A stretch of 64,000 nt of DNA from an uncultured Candidatus Saccharibacteria bacterium (lineage in GTDB: Bacteria; Patescibacteriota; Saccharimonadia; Saccharimonadales; Saccharimonadaceae), in contig CAQRDK010000003.1 in the NCBI GenBank assembly GCA_948868795.1, positions 61,650 through 125,649 of the forward strand, in the 5' to 3' direction. Position 1 is the stretch's first letter. Each line of letters starts with the position of its first letter. Below are positions 24,888 through 34,124 of the stretch, piece after piece. The notes beneath the pieces were generated by a model. It had not been told where the DNA came from. It made no database searches and saw only the letters and a program-made list of their open reading frames with translations. The translations under genes were made by a program, and so were the position numbers.

Positions 24888-25484
24888 TTAAGCTTCAAGC
24901 GCCTTCAAGTCCGCCCGCTCGTATCTGTTATGTCCGGGTAAATCTCGCTTATATTTCCAGCACATAACCGCTTCCTGAAGCTCATACTGGCCCCTGTTAT
25001 CCGCGAAAAAATCCCGCACATACCGGTTATACTCAAACTGCGGCCCAATCTCCTCCGTGACATCACCCCGTGACTTCTTCCTCATAATCTCCCGATATGC
25101 CTCAATCGCCTCCCCATATGTCCGCCCCGCATTCGCCTTCAGCCACCTCTGGAAGGGAACCACAAACCGAAATCCCGCCCCAATCTTCTCTTGAAAAAAC
25201 GCTCGATGCCGCTCGGAACAGATAAACCCTTCTTCAATTACACTCTCCTCGCTCAAGACTTCATTACTGTTCGCTACCCTGCGCCTCACCTTCTCTCTGC
25301 CTAAAGAAACCTCAGGTTCCGCAAAGTCGTCATCATTCTCAACAACCGCCGAACCGCTCAAAAACCTCGCCGCTCTCTCTGTTAATTCCGATTTCGAGCC
25401 ACCCGTCGGCAACCCTTTCTCCCGACAAAAACGCACCAACTCTTCCTTCAAAAAATAATAATTCCGAAACTCTTCCGCGCTCAT
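24888..25484 (-). CDS. SAP-like / DUF6434 domain protein
   Basis: 198 residues from ATG 25484. The N-terminal part resembles a SAP nucleic-acid-binding motif (NYYFLKEELVRFCREKGLP followed by GGSKSELTERAARFL). The C-terminal part matches DUF6434: FVVPFQRWLKANAGRTYGEAIEAY, FEYNRYVRDFFADN and CWKYKRDLPGHNRYERADLKALE. DUF6434 proteins have no established role; the SAP half suggests DNA or RNA contact. The start is uncertain: the frame stays open upstream into femX, and TTG codons at about 25544-25529 are possible. Downstream of femX in the same direction. Confidence 0.75.
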   Translation of the reverse strand: MSAEEFRNYYFLKEELVRFCREKGLPTGGSKSELTERAARFLSGSAVVENDDDFAEPEVSLGREKVRRRVANSNEVLSEESVIEEGFICSERHRAFFQEKIGAGFRFVVPFQRWLKANAGRTYGEAIEAYREIMRKKSRGDVTEEIGPQFEYNRYVRDFFADNRGQYELQEAVMCWKYKRDLPGHNRYERADLKALEA

Positions 25485-25543
25485 CTTCTCCGTCAAACTC
25501 GGCCGTCCAGCCAATCCAGACCCGCTCAAAACAGAACCCCAAC

Positions 25544-26605
25544 CTACCGCTTCTTCCGCATCACCCGATTTACCGCCCGCACTCCCTGATACAACTGGTA
25601 TTTCCGTCGCAAAACCGGCAAATCCCACGTCCCCGCATAGTCCACCTGCTTCCCGCCAAACGACTTCTTATACTGCGTAAACCCATACCACGGATGCTTC
25701 GGATCCTCCGACGTCGTCATCCCCCAAAAATCAAATTCCCGCATCCCCGCCAGGGAAGCATCCAAAATCATCTGAATCAGCACAATCGACCCCGGCGCAT
25801 ACTTCATCAGCGCCTCATCCGCCGCCGCGTGCGCATAATACCTCACCCCGTCATAATCATAAATCAACGCCGCCGCGACCACCCTCTTCTCCTCATCACC
25901 CGAACCGACCTTATCAGCCTCCAACTCAGCGCCCTGAGTCCCCTCTGCCTCTGCCCCGAAATCCTTCGGCGCCTCCAATACATATAGCGTTGCAAACCCC
26001 GCCTCTAGCTGCCGCTTAAGATGCCCCTCATCCTGCGGATTGAAATGATCCCGCTCCCCCAATTTTTCCAGCAACCCAGTCAACAGCCCAATCTCCTCCG
26101 GATTCTGCGTCTGCCGCATCGTGAACCCCCGCTTCGCCGAGTTCCGCCAATACCGCACCTTCCGCTTCTCCATCCCACCAAGCAAACTTTCTTGACCAAC
26201 AGTCAAATCCATTGTTAAAGTATGTGCTGGGTCTAATTCATGCGAAGCCACCAACCCTAGCCCCTCCATCTCTTTCGCAGCAAAAGGCGCCGTCGGCTCC
26301 ACCCGCACAAAAATCGCCTTCTCCTTCTTCGCAACGTCCGCCAGGGAATCAAGCGCCCGTTCAAGCGACCATTTCAAATCATGCCTATCGACCTCCCAAA
26401 GCACCGGCCCATACGGACAAAAAAGATATTTCCCAAGCGCCGTCTCATGTACCACCGCCAGCGCCCGGAACCCCTCACCCTCCACGCACAAAGTCGAACG
26501 TCCCTCCGTCTGCTCATACCGCCCCCACTCATCCGACTGCAAAAAATGCCCGTGCACCGCCCCCGCAGCGCGCACTGCAACCACCTCCTGAGACTCCTCG
26601 CTCAT
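25544..26605 (-). CDS. FemX/FemAB-type peptidoglycan aminoacyltransferase
   Basis: 353 residues. Adds amino acids from aminoacyl-tRNA to the peptidoglycan stem or bridge. Recognisable Fem features: GRYEQTEG near the N-terminus, the EKRKVRYWRNSAKRGFTMR segment, VAAALIYDYDGVRYYAHAA, and the C-terminal HPWYGFTQYKKSFGG followed by VDYAGTWDLPV. The Glu/Ala-rich insertion around residues 225-245 is unusual. The start MSEESQEVV is preceded by GCGAGGA; upstream codons would run through the -10 at about 26632. With murE and the LytR-CpsA-Psr gene it points to a modified, cross-linked wall. Confidence 0.88.
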   Translation of the reverse strand: MSEESQEVVAVRAAGAVHGHFLQSDEWGRYEQTEGRSTLCVEGEGFRALAVVHETALGKYLFCPYGPVLWEVDRHDLKWSLERALDSLADVAKKEKAIFVRVEPTAPFAAKEMEGLGLVASHELDPAHTLTMDLTVGQESLLGGMEKRKVRYWRNSAKRGFTMRQTQNPEEIGLLTGLLEKLGERDHFNPQDEGHLKRQLEAGFATLYVLEAPKDFGAEAEGTQGAELEADKVGSGDEEKRVVAAALIYDYDGVRYYAHAAADEALMKYAPGSIVLIQMILDASLAGMREFDFWGMTTSEDPKHPWYGFTQYKKSFGGKQVDYAGTWDLPVLRRKYQLYQGVRAVNRVMRKKR

Positions 26606-27041
26606 ATTTTCCTCGCAATTATTTCCTCTATTATACCACCAATCCCCCGCCCTCACGCAAAACCGCAAAGTTACAAAGCTGCCGTGCAAAGCCACAAACC
26701 ATCATAAATCATAGAACCACCACCCAACAGCGCAACATCCCGCACCCACACAAAACCCCGCAAATCCAAAGCATGAAAAAGCCCCAACCAGCCGAAGCCA
26801 GTCGAGGCTATTGTCGCACCCGCGACGAGAAAGAAAGAGAAAGGTTTGAAAAAATACAAAGTGACGTCTCTTACCGTCGGAATTCGGGCTCCCTATCCGA
26901 GTTCCGACCAAACATGTGCAAATCGATCAATCCTGGGCCGCCCGCCCCTCGGGCAGCCCAGGTCCGCAGATTCTTCAGTCATTGTCGAGTTCGATTTTGT
27001 CTTTCGCCATACAACACCCTGTTGCCTCGGCGAGGCGACGC
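26606..27041. other. non-coding region with GC-rich hairpins
   Basis: Holds the femX promoter (minus TATAAT near 26632), an imperfect 12-bp stem GTCGGAATTCGG/CCGAGTTCCGAC (about 26875-26906) with a minus-strand T6 about 20 nt beyond it, and a 13-bp stem CCTGGGCCGCCCG/CGGGCAGCCCAGG at about 26933-26963. These may be the structured 3' end of a minus-strand transcript starting near 27653. Confidence 0.45.
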
Positions 27042-27293
27042 TCACGCGGCCGCCCTACGTACAGTCAAACTCTGGTCATTTGCGTTGAACGCGTAGAGGT
27101 TGCATTGCGCAGCCCGAGGCAAGAAACAACTGCCCCTTCTTTCGCAAGGCGTAAACCTTACCGGTCCAACGACGGATGATGCGCTTGGTAAGACGACATT
27201 CGATGGCATAAACGCTACTCGAGGTAACGCAACGCAAAGGGTCAATACCACCAACATCGCCAAGAAGCGCATAAGGTTGTGCCTACGTCTCAT
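27042..27293 (-). CDS. possible small secreted protein
   Basis: 83 residues from ATG 27293 with AAAGGA 9 nt upstream. MRRRHNLMRF followed by LAMLVVLTLCVALP looks like a signal peptide or membrane segment; the remainder has three Cys (TPCERRGSCFL and AAQCNLY) and no known domain. An upstream 69-codon TTG-start frame overlaps its first codons. It lies in an otherwise non-coding 1-kb region, and coding status is uncertain. Confidence 0.4.
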   Translation of the reverse strand: MRRRHNLMRFLAMLVVLTLCVALPRVAFMPSNVVLPSASSVVGPVRFTPCERRGSCFLPRAAQCNLYAFNANDQSLTVRRAAA

Positions 27294-27706
27294 TTGCGGT
27301 ATTCCTTTCTGAGTTTCGAAAACCTGGCCTTCCGGCCAAAAACTCACCCAGAGGGCGCCCTGATCGGATTATCCTTAACCCGATCCTTGAGGCTCTGACA
27401 AGCATAGACTCGCAGAACAACTCATCTCCTTTCCAATCTATTCTCACAAGGAACTCGCCATCCACGGATAACGGTAAGTCGCATCCCTGCAACCAAAACC
27501 AAATTCAGACAGCGAGAGCATCAGCTCTCAACCCACTTGCATTAGTTAATACCCGAACCGCAGACTTTTGCCGGCGACACATGCCCATCATCAGACATCA
27601 GAGCGAACAGGACGTCCGAACCCTGACCTCTGATGAAAAGAACATGTTCCCATTCTATCAAATACTTCCCATCTCGACAACCCCTATTGTAAAAATCACA
27701 ACTAGA
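27294..27706 (-). other. putative structured leader upstream of the small secreted ORF
   Basis: A minus-strand TTGTCG-17-TAGAAT promoter (about 27689-27661) faces ~360 nt with several hairpins: CATCAGAG/CTCTGATG enclosing CAGG/CCTG (about 27586-27626), CGGATTATCC facing GGATCGGG, and GAGTTT/AAACTC around GGCC/GGCC. Function unknown. Confidence 0.4.
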
Positions 27707-28765
27707 TCACCCAATCGCCGTCCTCGGAGCAATCGACAGCGCATATGGATCAGTCGGCTCCACCCCAGAAATCACCTCAAAATACGCCGCCGCCCCGACC
27801 ATCGCCCCATTATCCCCCGCCAGCCGCGGAGCAGGGAAATACACCTTCCTAAACACCCCGTCTGGGCCATTCTGAAGCGTTTTTAAGGCCTTCTCACGCA
27901 GGACCTGGTTCGCACTCACCCCTCCCGCAAACACAAGCGTTTTAGCCTCTGGATGCGCCAGAACCGCCATTTTCAGCTTATCAATCAAAATATCGCACGC
28001 CGTCGCCTGAAACGACGCCGCAAAATCCGCCCTCTGCTGCTCCGAGAGATGCTCCTTCAGTTCATACGATGGCGTCGTAATCGGCAGCCCCAGCTCCGCC
28101 TGCACCGCCCGAAGCACCGCCGTTTTCAGCCCAGAAAATGAAAAATCTAGCCCCTCGACCTTCGGATGCGGCAATTTATACCTCGAAGCATCTCCCTCAA
28201 GCGCCGCCTTCGCAATCGACGGCCCGCCCGGATAGGGAAGACCCAAAATCTTCGCCACCTTATCAAAACACTCCCCGATCGCATCATCCCGCGTCGTCCC
28301 AATAATCTCAAAATTATTATGCTCCCGCATATAAATAATCTGCGTGTGTCCCCCGGAAATCACCAGCGAGAGCAGCGGAAACTCCGGCGCCTCGCCCGTC
28401 GAAAGCCAATTCGCGTAAATATGGCTTTTCAGATGATGTGTCGCATAAAGCGGCTTCCCCCAGAGAATCGCCAACATCCGCGCCGTCAGCGTTCCGATCA
28501 AAAGCGAACCCATCAGCCCCGGTGTATGTGTCACCGCTATCGCGTCAATCTCCTCCTTCGTAAGCCCCGCATCCTCTAGCGCCTTCTCGACGACCGGCAA
28601 AATCGCCTCCAGATGCGACCTCGCCGCCACCTCCGGAATCACTCCACCATATTTCGCAAAAATATCCACCTGCGACACCACCACATTGCTCAAAATCTTC
28701 ACCCCATCTTCAATCACCGCCGCCGCTGTCTCGTCGCACGAACTCTCAATCGCCAATATCTTCAT
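27707..28765 (-). CDS. tsaD: tRNA N6-adenosine threonylcarbamoyltransferase
   Basis: Catalytic subunit for t6A37 formation in ANN-decoding tRNAs (ASKHA fold). 352 residues, full length: MKILAIESSCDETAAAV, metal-binding SHIYANW and VISGGHTQI, FSFSGLKTAVLR and FAGGVSANQVLRE all match. The start was taken at MKILAIESS because a minus TATAAT ends 6 nt before it; a longer frame would overlap that promoter. Leaderless transcript predicted. The TsaB/TsaE/TsaC partners are not in this window. Confidence 0.97.
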   Translation of the reverse strand: MKILAIESSCDETAAAVIEDGVKILSNVVVSQVDIFAKYGGVIPEVAARSHLEAILPVVEKALEDAGLTKEEIDAIAVTHTPGLMGSLLIGTLTARMLAILWGKPLYATHHLKSHIYANWLSTGEAPEFPLLSLVISGGHTQIIYMREHNNFEIIGTTRDDAIGECFDKVAKILGLPYPGGPSIAKAALEGDASRYKLPHPKVEGLDFSFSGLKTAVLRAVQAELGLPITTPSYELKEHLSEQQRADFAASFQATACDILIDKLKMAVLAHPEAKTLVFAGGVSANQVLREKALKTLQNGPDGVFRKVYFPAPRLAGDNGAMVGAAAYFEVISGVEPTDPYALSIAPRTAIG

Positions 28766-28874
28766 CCCTATATTATACCACATTCCTCCCGGCTTCCAAA
28801 GCCACCCCTCCGCATCGCTGGCCCCACCACAGAACCGTCTCCGCCTCGCGCAGCCAATCCCTAAACCCTAGCCC

Positions 28875-28903
28875 TTGCTTTTCCTGCCAAATCCCGCTAT
28901 AAT
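28875..28903 (+). promoter_or_regulatory. promoter TTGCTT-17-TATAAT of the TM2 gene
   Basis: TTGCTT (28875-28880), 17-bp spacer, TATAAT (28898-28903) with GC before it. Same hexamers as at 3984-4012. Confidence 0.75.
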
Positions 28904-28935
28904 CAAACTAATTATTATATTACTAAGGAGATCTT

Positions 28936-29490
28936 ATGGACCCAAACGCCAATCCAAATACCACCCCAAACGCTAACGCTTCCAGCGCCAACCCGCTGAA
29001 CAACCCTGCCTTCCAGAACACCATCCCGACCGGCATCAAATCTTCCGTCGCCGCTGGTCTCCTCGGTATCTTCCTCGGTGCTTTCGGCGCCCACAACTGG
29101 TACCTCGGCGAGAAAAAGAAAGGCCTCATCCACGTCGCTTTGACCGGTGGTGGCTTCATTCTTATCATGCTTTCCGCCGTCATGGTCGCCCTCACCGCCA
29201 AAGTCCCATTCATGGGCTTCTTCTTCGGCTTCCTCATGTTCCTCTCTTACATCGCTATCATGGGTAGCGGCATCTGGGGCTTCGTCGAAGGTATCATCAT
29301 CCTCGTCCAGGGTGACGCCGCTCTCGCTGCCAAAGGTTACACTGTCGCCGCTCCTGTCGCTTACGCTCAACCAGCCCAGCCAGCTCAACCAGCCGCTCCT
29401 GCCACCCCAGCCGCCAACACCGAAGTCAAAGAAGTTTTCGAAGACAAAGCTGCCAAATCCGACAAAAAGGACGACAAGAAAGAAGCTTAA
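28936..29490 (+). CDS. TM2-domain membrane protein
   Basis: 184 residues. An Asn/Pro/Ala-rich N-terminus precedes the TM2 unit: AGLLGIFLGAFGAHNWYLGEKKKG, then two further membrane segments (FILIMLSAVMVALTA and FLMFLSYIAIMGSGIWGFVEGIIIL). The C-terminus is an Ala/Pro/Gln tail (YAQPAQPAQPAAPA) ending in a Lys/Asp-rich stretch. TM2 proteins are small membrane proteins of mostly unknown role. Ribosome-binding site AAGGAG before ATG 28936. Monocistronic, with its own promoter and terminator. Confidence 0.88.
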   Translation: MDPNANPNTTPNANASSANPLNNPAFQNTIPTGIKSSVAAGLLGIFLGAFGAHNWYLGEKKKGLIHVALTGGGFILIMLSAVMVALTAKVPFMGFFFGFLMFLSYIAIMGSGIWGFVEGIIILVQGDAALAAKGYTVAAPVAYAQPAQPAQPAAPATPAANTEVKEVFEDKAAKSDKKDDKKEA

Positions 29491-29505
29491 TCAGCTCAAA
29501 CCCTC

Positions 29506-29534
29506 AAGAAGCTCCTCCGGGAGCTTCTTTTTTT
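29506..29534 (+). terminator. intrinsic terminator of the TM2 gene
   Basis: AAGAAGCTCC (29506-29515), loop TCCG, GGAGCTTCTT (29520-29529), then a T-run. Confidence 0.9.
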
Positions 29535-29603
29535 GCGCCAGCCTAACCCATCCTGTGTGCCTACTGTCCGCACACCAGGCACACAAACTACACTCAATCC
29601 CCT

Positions 29604-30995
29604 CTATTTCTCCTTTAAGCCCCGCAAAATCTTCTGCGCAACCTTAATATCCTCAAACTCATGCGGCCCATCCGCCCTGAGAATCGTCTTCTCATGTCCC
29701 TTCCCGAGCAGCAGCACCAAATCTCCCCCGGAAGCCATCTCGAGCGCTTTCCGAATCGCCACCTCTCGGTCGAGTTCCACAATCAAATCTTCCCCCAGCT
29801 TCTTGCCCGCCTTCTCTGCCCCCTCGACGAACATCGCCGCAATCTCCTTCGGGTCCTCATCCCGCGAATCATCTTCCGTAATAATCACGACATCGCTCTC
29901 CCGCCCCAGAATCTCCCCTCGAATCGCCCGCGTCGACGGGTCGCGCCGCCCCGCGCCCCCATGCACCGAAATAATTCTCCGCCCCTTGTCGACCGCATGG
30001 CCGACCGACTCGAAAACCTTCTCCAGCGCGTCTGGCGCATGCGCATAGTCCACAATCACTTCAAAATCTTGCCCCTCCCGAATCCGCGTCATCCGCCCCT
30101 CAACCGAAGATAACGACCGAATCCCCCGCGCAATTTCCGCGTCCTCGAGCCCCACTCTCCGCCCCACGCACACCGCCGCCAGGGAATTATAGACGTTAAA
30201 TTTCCCCGGGATCTGCGTCTCGACCGCCAAATCCGCCTTCTCGCCCTCCATATCATGACACGAATATTTCACCCCAGACGCATCCAACTCCACCTCTGTC
30301 GCCACAAACCTACCCTGCTCGATTCCGTAAGTAAATATATCACCTTCCGCATAATTTTTCCGCGCAGCAACCACCCCAGAAAACCATTCTGCATTCGGAT
30401 CGTCCGCATTCACCACCCCGAATCGAGCCTTTTTGAACAATTTCATCTTCGCCACCCGATATTTCTCAAACGTCTTATGATAATCCAAGTGCTCATGCGT
30501 AATATTCGTAAACACCGCAACCTCGACCGGCACCCCCAGCGTCCGGAACTGCACCAGCGCATGCGACGTCGTCTCTAATACCAAAAACTCCGCCCCCGCC
30601 TCATAAATCGCCTTCATCCGCTCGTTCAACACCCCAACCCGCTCCGTCGTCATATGCTCAAACTGTTTATGCATCCTCAGCGCATCCATCCCCTCAGCCC
30701 CCGACCCAGCAGAAACCCCAACGATGTCATTCTCATCCCCGTTCACCCCGCCCCAAGCCACCGTCGTCAGCAGTCCAGTCTTATGTCCCGCCTCATTCAA
30801 CATCTTCCAAATCATAAAACAAGTCGTCGTCTTGCCATTCGTCCCCGTCACCGCGATCACCCGCATCTTCTTACCCGGCCAACCATTCTTTGCCCCCGCC
30901 ACCACCGCCTGCCCCCAGTGCAACGGCAACACCAAACTATCATAAAACGGAATCTTCTCCACAATCGCCTTCAAACTCACAATTTCCTCGCTCAC
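29604..30995 (-). CDS. murE: MurE-type UDP-N-acetylmuramyl-peptide ligase
   Basis: Adds the third residue to the peptidoglycan stem peptide. 463 residues: P-loop VTGTNGKTTTCFMIWKML near residue 50, LETTSHALVQFRTLGVPVEVAVFTNITHEHLDYHKTFE, FNVYNSLAAVCVG, EGRMTRI and VDYAHAPDALEKV are MurE/Mur-ligase motifs. The N-terminal domain is shortened. The specificity motif reads EDDSRDEDP where DNPR marks diaminopimelate enzymes, so the added residue is uncertain. Starts with GTG at 30993-30995; AGGGGGA lies directly upstream. A second, truncated Mur-like protein is at 11105-11845. Confidence 0.9.
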   Translation of the reverse strand: MSEEIVSLKAIVEKIPFYDSLVLPLHWGQAVVAGAKNGWPGKKMRVIAVTGTNGKTTTCFMIWKMLNEAGHKTGLLTTVAWGGVNGDENDIVGVSAGSGAEGMDALRMHKQFEHMTTERVGVLNERMKAIYEAGAEFLVLETTSHALVQFRTLGVPVEVAVFTNITHEHLDYHKTFEKYRVAKMKLFKKARFGVVNADDPNAEWFSGVVAARKNYAEGDIFTYGIEQGRFVATEVELDASGVKYSCHDMEGEKADLAVETQIPGKFNVYNSLAAVCVGRRVGLEDAEIARGIRSLSSVEGRMTRIREGQDFEVIVDYAHAPDALEKVFESVGHAVDKGRRIISVHGGAGRRDPSTRAIRGEILGRESDVVIITEDDSRDEDPKEIAAMFVEGAEKAGKKLGEDLIVELDREVAIRKALEMASGGDLVLLLGKGHEKTILRADGPHEFEDIKVAQKILRGLKEK

Positions 30996-31068
30996 TCCCC
31001 CTAAAAACTCATAATACCCCCATTATACCACAAATCGACAAACCGCCCGAAGAGCGAGCTCGCCCCTT

Positions 31069-32007
31069 CTACATCTCCATTTCAATCTCTTCTTCCTGTT
31101 CCTCCTGTGCCTCATTCCGACGCCTATTTTCCTCAAATCGCCCACTCCGTTCGCTCTCCTCCCTCCGCATTTCGTCGCGCTCACTTCTGCGTCGCTGCGA
31201 TACCTCCTCCCTTCGCTTCCATTCCTCATGAACACGTTGCCGTTTCATCTCCGGACTTTCGCCCGTTGGCACCATTTCTTTGTCTATCCCGTCATCAGTC
31301 GCCACGGTCCCATCCCTCTCATCGTCATCATAAATCGCCCCAAATCCCGCTTCAGTCCTCCCAAACCTCGCCCCATGCTCAAACTTCGCCCGCATCACCT
31401 TAAAGACCCGTTGCATCGTCCTACTCTTCGCAGTCGCTTCTTCCAATTCCTCTTGAGCTTCCGTGCCTTCAGCCCGACATCTCTGAACCTCGTCAGCCTG
31501 CCGCGCAATATCTGCTCGCACCTTATCAAACACCTCATCGCCCCTCGCCGGATCCGCCAGCTGCCCATCGTCCACAGACCGGAAATATCTCATCAATCCA
31601 TTTATATACTCAACTTCTTGATTAAACTTCTGCCGTTGCTCATTGTATCTATCATACGCCAACCCAAAATCGCCAAACGTATTGGAACTTCGTCTTTCTT
31701 CCTCTTCCAAGAACTCTGCTTTATCAACCATGAAATTACTCAAAAACTCCAATTCACCACCAATCGTCCGCTCATACCTCATATTAGACTTCTCATATTC
31801 TTGCGACAATGCTGGCGCCACCCCCACCACATCTCCCTGTTCATTCAAGACATACGCCCCAGTATCCTTAATCCGCCCCTCTTCCGCCAACTTCTGTCGC
31901 TCAGCACTCCCAAATCCCGCGAACGGCACCCCTTTCAGCTCATCCCATTCTGTCGCCTCGCCCTGCCTCTTATCGTCTCGCTCCGCGTTCCTCAAAATTT
32001 CGCCCAT
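31069..32007 (-). CDS. charged coiled-coil protein, unknown function
   Basis: 312 residues, family not recognised. Very high Glu/Arg content, with long predicted helices: residues ~65-150 and ~160-215 (QRCRAEGTEAQEELEEATAKS), and an Arg/Glu-repeat C-terminus from about 255 on (EEWKRREEVSQRRRSERDEM) ending in EEIEMEM. No membrane segment or signal peptide. AAGGAGG is perfectly placed before ATG 32007, with a -10 about 22 nt upstream. Could be a structural or scaffold protein. Confidence 0.75.
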   Translation of the reverse strand: MGEILRNAERDDKRQGEATEWDELKGVPFAGFGSAERQKLAEEGRIKDTGAYVLNEQGDVVGVAPALSQEYEKSNMRYERTIGGELEFLSNFMVDKAEFLEEEERRSSNTFGDFGLAYDRYNEQRQKFNQEVEYINGLMRYFRSVDDGQLADPARGDEVFDKVRADIARQADEVQRCRAEGTEAQEELEEATAKSRTMQRVFKVMRAKFEHGARFGRTEAGFGAIYDDDERDGTVATDDGIDKEMVPTGESPEMKRQRVHEEWKRREEVSQRRRSERDEMRREESERSGRFEENRRRNEAQEEQEEEIEMEM

Positions 32008-32088
32008 TTCACCTCCTTATTTTCTCTATTATATCACCCACCACCGTAGTTCAATCAACTCAAAAATCAGCCCCAATTCTAACCATAA

Positions 32089-32115
32089 CTAGCACTCATG
32101 TCTTGACAGTGCCAA
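32089..32115 (+). promoter_or_regulatory. CIRCE-like HrcA operator at the groES promoter
   Basis: CTAGCACTC-N9-CAGTGCCAA against the CIRCE consensus TTAGCACTC-N9-GAGTGCTAA (3 mismatches in 18, exact 9-bp spacer). It overlaps the -35. HrcA is the expected repressor; no hrcA is in this window. Confidence 0.75.
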
Positions 32116-32131
32116 AAATCTGCGCTAATAT
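32103..32131 (+). promoter_or_regulatory. groESL promoter TTGACA-17-TAATAT
   Basis: TTGACA (32103-32108), 17-bp spacer, TAATAT (32126-32131). The -35 lies within the CIRCE-like operator. Confidence 0.8.
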
Positions 32132-32151
32132 AGAGGTACGGAAGGAGAATT

Positions 32152-32406
32152 ATGCAACTAAAACCTCTAGCAGACCGCATTATCGCTGTCAAAGAAGAGC
32201 CAATGACTCAAACCAAATCTGGTATTTTACTCGGCGAGGCTAAAGAAAAACCCGCCTACGCCGTCGTCGAATCTGTCGGTCCTGACGTCAAAACCGTCAA
32301 AAAGGGCGACAAGATCATCTACAAAAATTATTCCACGACCGACGTCAAGATTGACGACACCGAATACATCATCGTCAAGGAAGAAGACGTCCTCGCCACT
32401 CTCTAA
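32152..32406 (+). CDS. groES: co-chaperonin GroES
   Basis: Seven-subunit lid of the GroEL folding chamber. 84 residues, about ten shorter than typical. MQLKPLADRIIAVKEEP, the mobile loop (MTQTKSGILL) and the C-terminal YIIVKEEDVLATL are clear. Strong ribosome-binding site GGAAGGAG. First gene of a heat-shock operon with groEL 84 nt downstream, under the CIRCE-like operator. Confidence 0.97.
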   Translation: MQLKPLADRIIAVKEEPMTQTKSGILLGEAKEKPAYAVVESVGPDVKTVKKGDKIIYKNYSTTDVKIDDTEYIIVKEEDVLATL

Positions 32407-32490
32407 ACGAACTATTAAACCCTTTACAAGTTCAACCCTATCCTAACAGAGAGAACATTCACTTCATAATCATTTAATTAAAGGAACAAT

Positions 32491-34107
32491 ATGGCAAAAA
32501 AGATTTTCTACACTGCTGAAGCCCGCGAGAAAGTCCTCGCTGGCGCCAAACAACTTTACGACGCCGTCAAAGTCACCTTCGGTCCGAAAGGCCAGAACGT
32601 CGTCATCGAAAAATCCTACGGCGGCCCGACCATCACCCATGATGGCGTCACCGTCGCCGAAGCCGTCGACCTCGGCTCGACCGAAGAAAACCTCGGTGAA
32701 CAAATCGGCGCGAAACTCATCAAATCCGCCGCCCAGAAGCTCAACAAAGTCGCTGGCGACGGCACCACGACCGTCACCGTCTTAACCTACAATATCTTGA
32801 GCGAAGCCAACAAACTCATTGCCGCTGGTGTGAACCCCATGGAACTCCGCAAGGGAATTGAAGAAGCTGGCGCCGAAATTATCAAGGACATCGAAAAATC
32901 CGCCGAAAAAATCGAAGGCGATGACAAAAAAGTCGCCGAAGTTGCCTCAATCTCCGCTGGCGACAAAGAAATCGGCCAGCTCATCGCCGACGTCATCAGC
33001 AAAATCGGCAAAGACGGCATCGTCACCGTCGAACAAGGCCAAGGTCTCGAAATGGAGCAAGAAATCGTCGAAGGCTTCACCTATGACAAAGGCTACTCCT
33101 CCCCCTTCTTCGTCACCGACACCAACCGCCAAGAAGCCCTCTTCGAGAAACCTCTCGTCCTTATCACCGACCAAAAAATCAGCAGTGCTAGCGAGCTTAT
33201 CCCGCTTCTTGAACAATGTGCTCAGGCCGGTCGCAAAGACCTCGTCATCATCGCCGAAGAAGTTTCTGGCGAAGCCCTCTCTGTCCTTGTCCTAAACAAG
33301 CTCAAAGGCGTCTTCAATACCCTCGTTCTGAAAGCCCCATCCTTCGGCGACCGCCGCAAGGAAATCATGGAAGACATCGCCATCTTGACCGACGCCACCG
33401 TCGTTTCCAGCGACAAAGGCATGAAGCTCGAAGAAGTCGGCATGGAAGTCCTCGGTACCTGTGACAAAGTCCTCGCCACCAAAGACGAAACCACTATCAT
33501 CAAAGGTGCTGGCAACAAGAAAGCCGTCGCAGATCGCATCGCCCTCATCCAGTCCCAAGCCAAACTTGAGAAATCCGATTACGCCCGCGAAGAGCTCGAG
33601 AAACGCGCCGCCGCCCTTCTCGGTAAAGTCGCCGTCATCAAAGTTGGTGGCGCCTCCGAAGCCGAAATCGACGAGAAAAAGTTCCGCGTCGACGACGCCG
33701 TTGCTGCTACGAAAGCCGCTCTTGCCGAAGGTATCGTCACCGGTGGTGGCGTCACCCTCGTCAACCTCGCAAGCAACCTCAAAGCCGACACCGACGGTGC
33801 GAAAATCGTCAAGAAAGCCCTCCAAGCTCCGTTTATCCATATCATGGAAAACGCCGGCCTGAACTCTCAAGCGCTCCTCGCCGAAGTCGAGAAGGCAAAG
33901 CCAGGTCAGGGAATTAACGTCATGGAGCCAGAAAAAGGTCTCATCGACCTCAAAAAATCTGGCGTCATCGACCCAGCAAAAGTCACAAAAGAAGCCGTCC
34001 AGAGCGCTACCAGTATCGCTGCCACCGCAATCACCATGGGCGCCCTCATCGTCGACATCCCCGAGAAAGCAGCTCCCGCTGCTCCCGACATGGGCGGCAT
34101 GTACTAA
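32491..34107 (+). CDS. groEL: chaperonin GroEL
   Basis: 538 residues, full length. ATP-binding VTFGPKGQNVVIEKSYG and AGDGTTTVTVL, the apical domain with EGFTYDKGYSSPFFVTD, and the equatorial return GIVTGGGVTLVN are conserved. The C-terminus is PAAPDMGGMY, a very short version of the GGM tail. Ribosome-binding site AAAGGAAC. C-ending codons predominate despite expected high expression, in line with the strand bias. Confidence 0.98.
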   Translation: MAKKIFYTAEAREKVLAGAKQLYDAVKVTFGPKGQNVVIEKSYGGPTITHDGVTVAEAVDLGSTEENLGEQIGAKLIKSAAQKLNKVAGDGTTTVTVLTYNILSEANKLIAAGVNPMELRKGIEEAGAEIIKDIEKSAEKIEGDDKKVAEVASISAGDKEIGQLIADVISKIGKDGIVTVEQGQGLEMEQEIVEGFTYDKGYSSPFFVTDTNRQEALFEKPLVLITDQKISSASELIPLLEQCAQAGRKDLVIIAEEVSGEALSVLVLNKLKGVFNTLVLKAPSFGDRRKEIMEDIAILTDATVVSSDKGMKLEEVGMEVLGTCDKVLATKDETTIIKGAGNKKAVADRIALIQSQAKLEKSDYAREELEKRAAALLGKVAVIKVGGASEAEIDEKKFRVDDAVAATKAALAEGIVTGGGVTLVNLASNLKADTDGAKIVKKALQAPFIHIMENAGLNSQALLAEVEKAKPGQGINVMEPEKGLIDLKKSGVIDPAKVTKEAVQSATSIAATAITMGALIVDIPEKAAPAAPDMGGMY

Positions 34108-34124
34108 AGTTACGCCATAACCCT

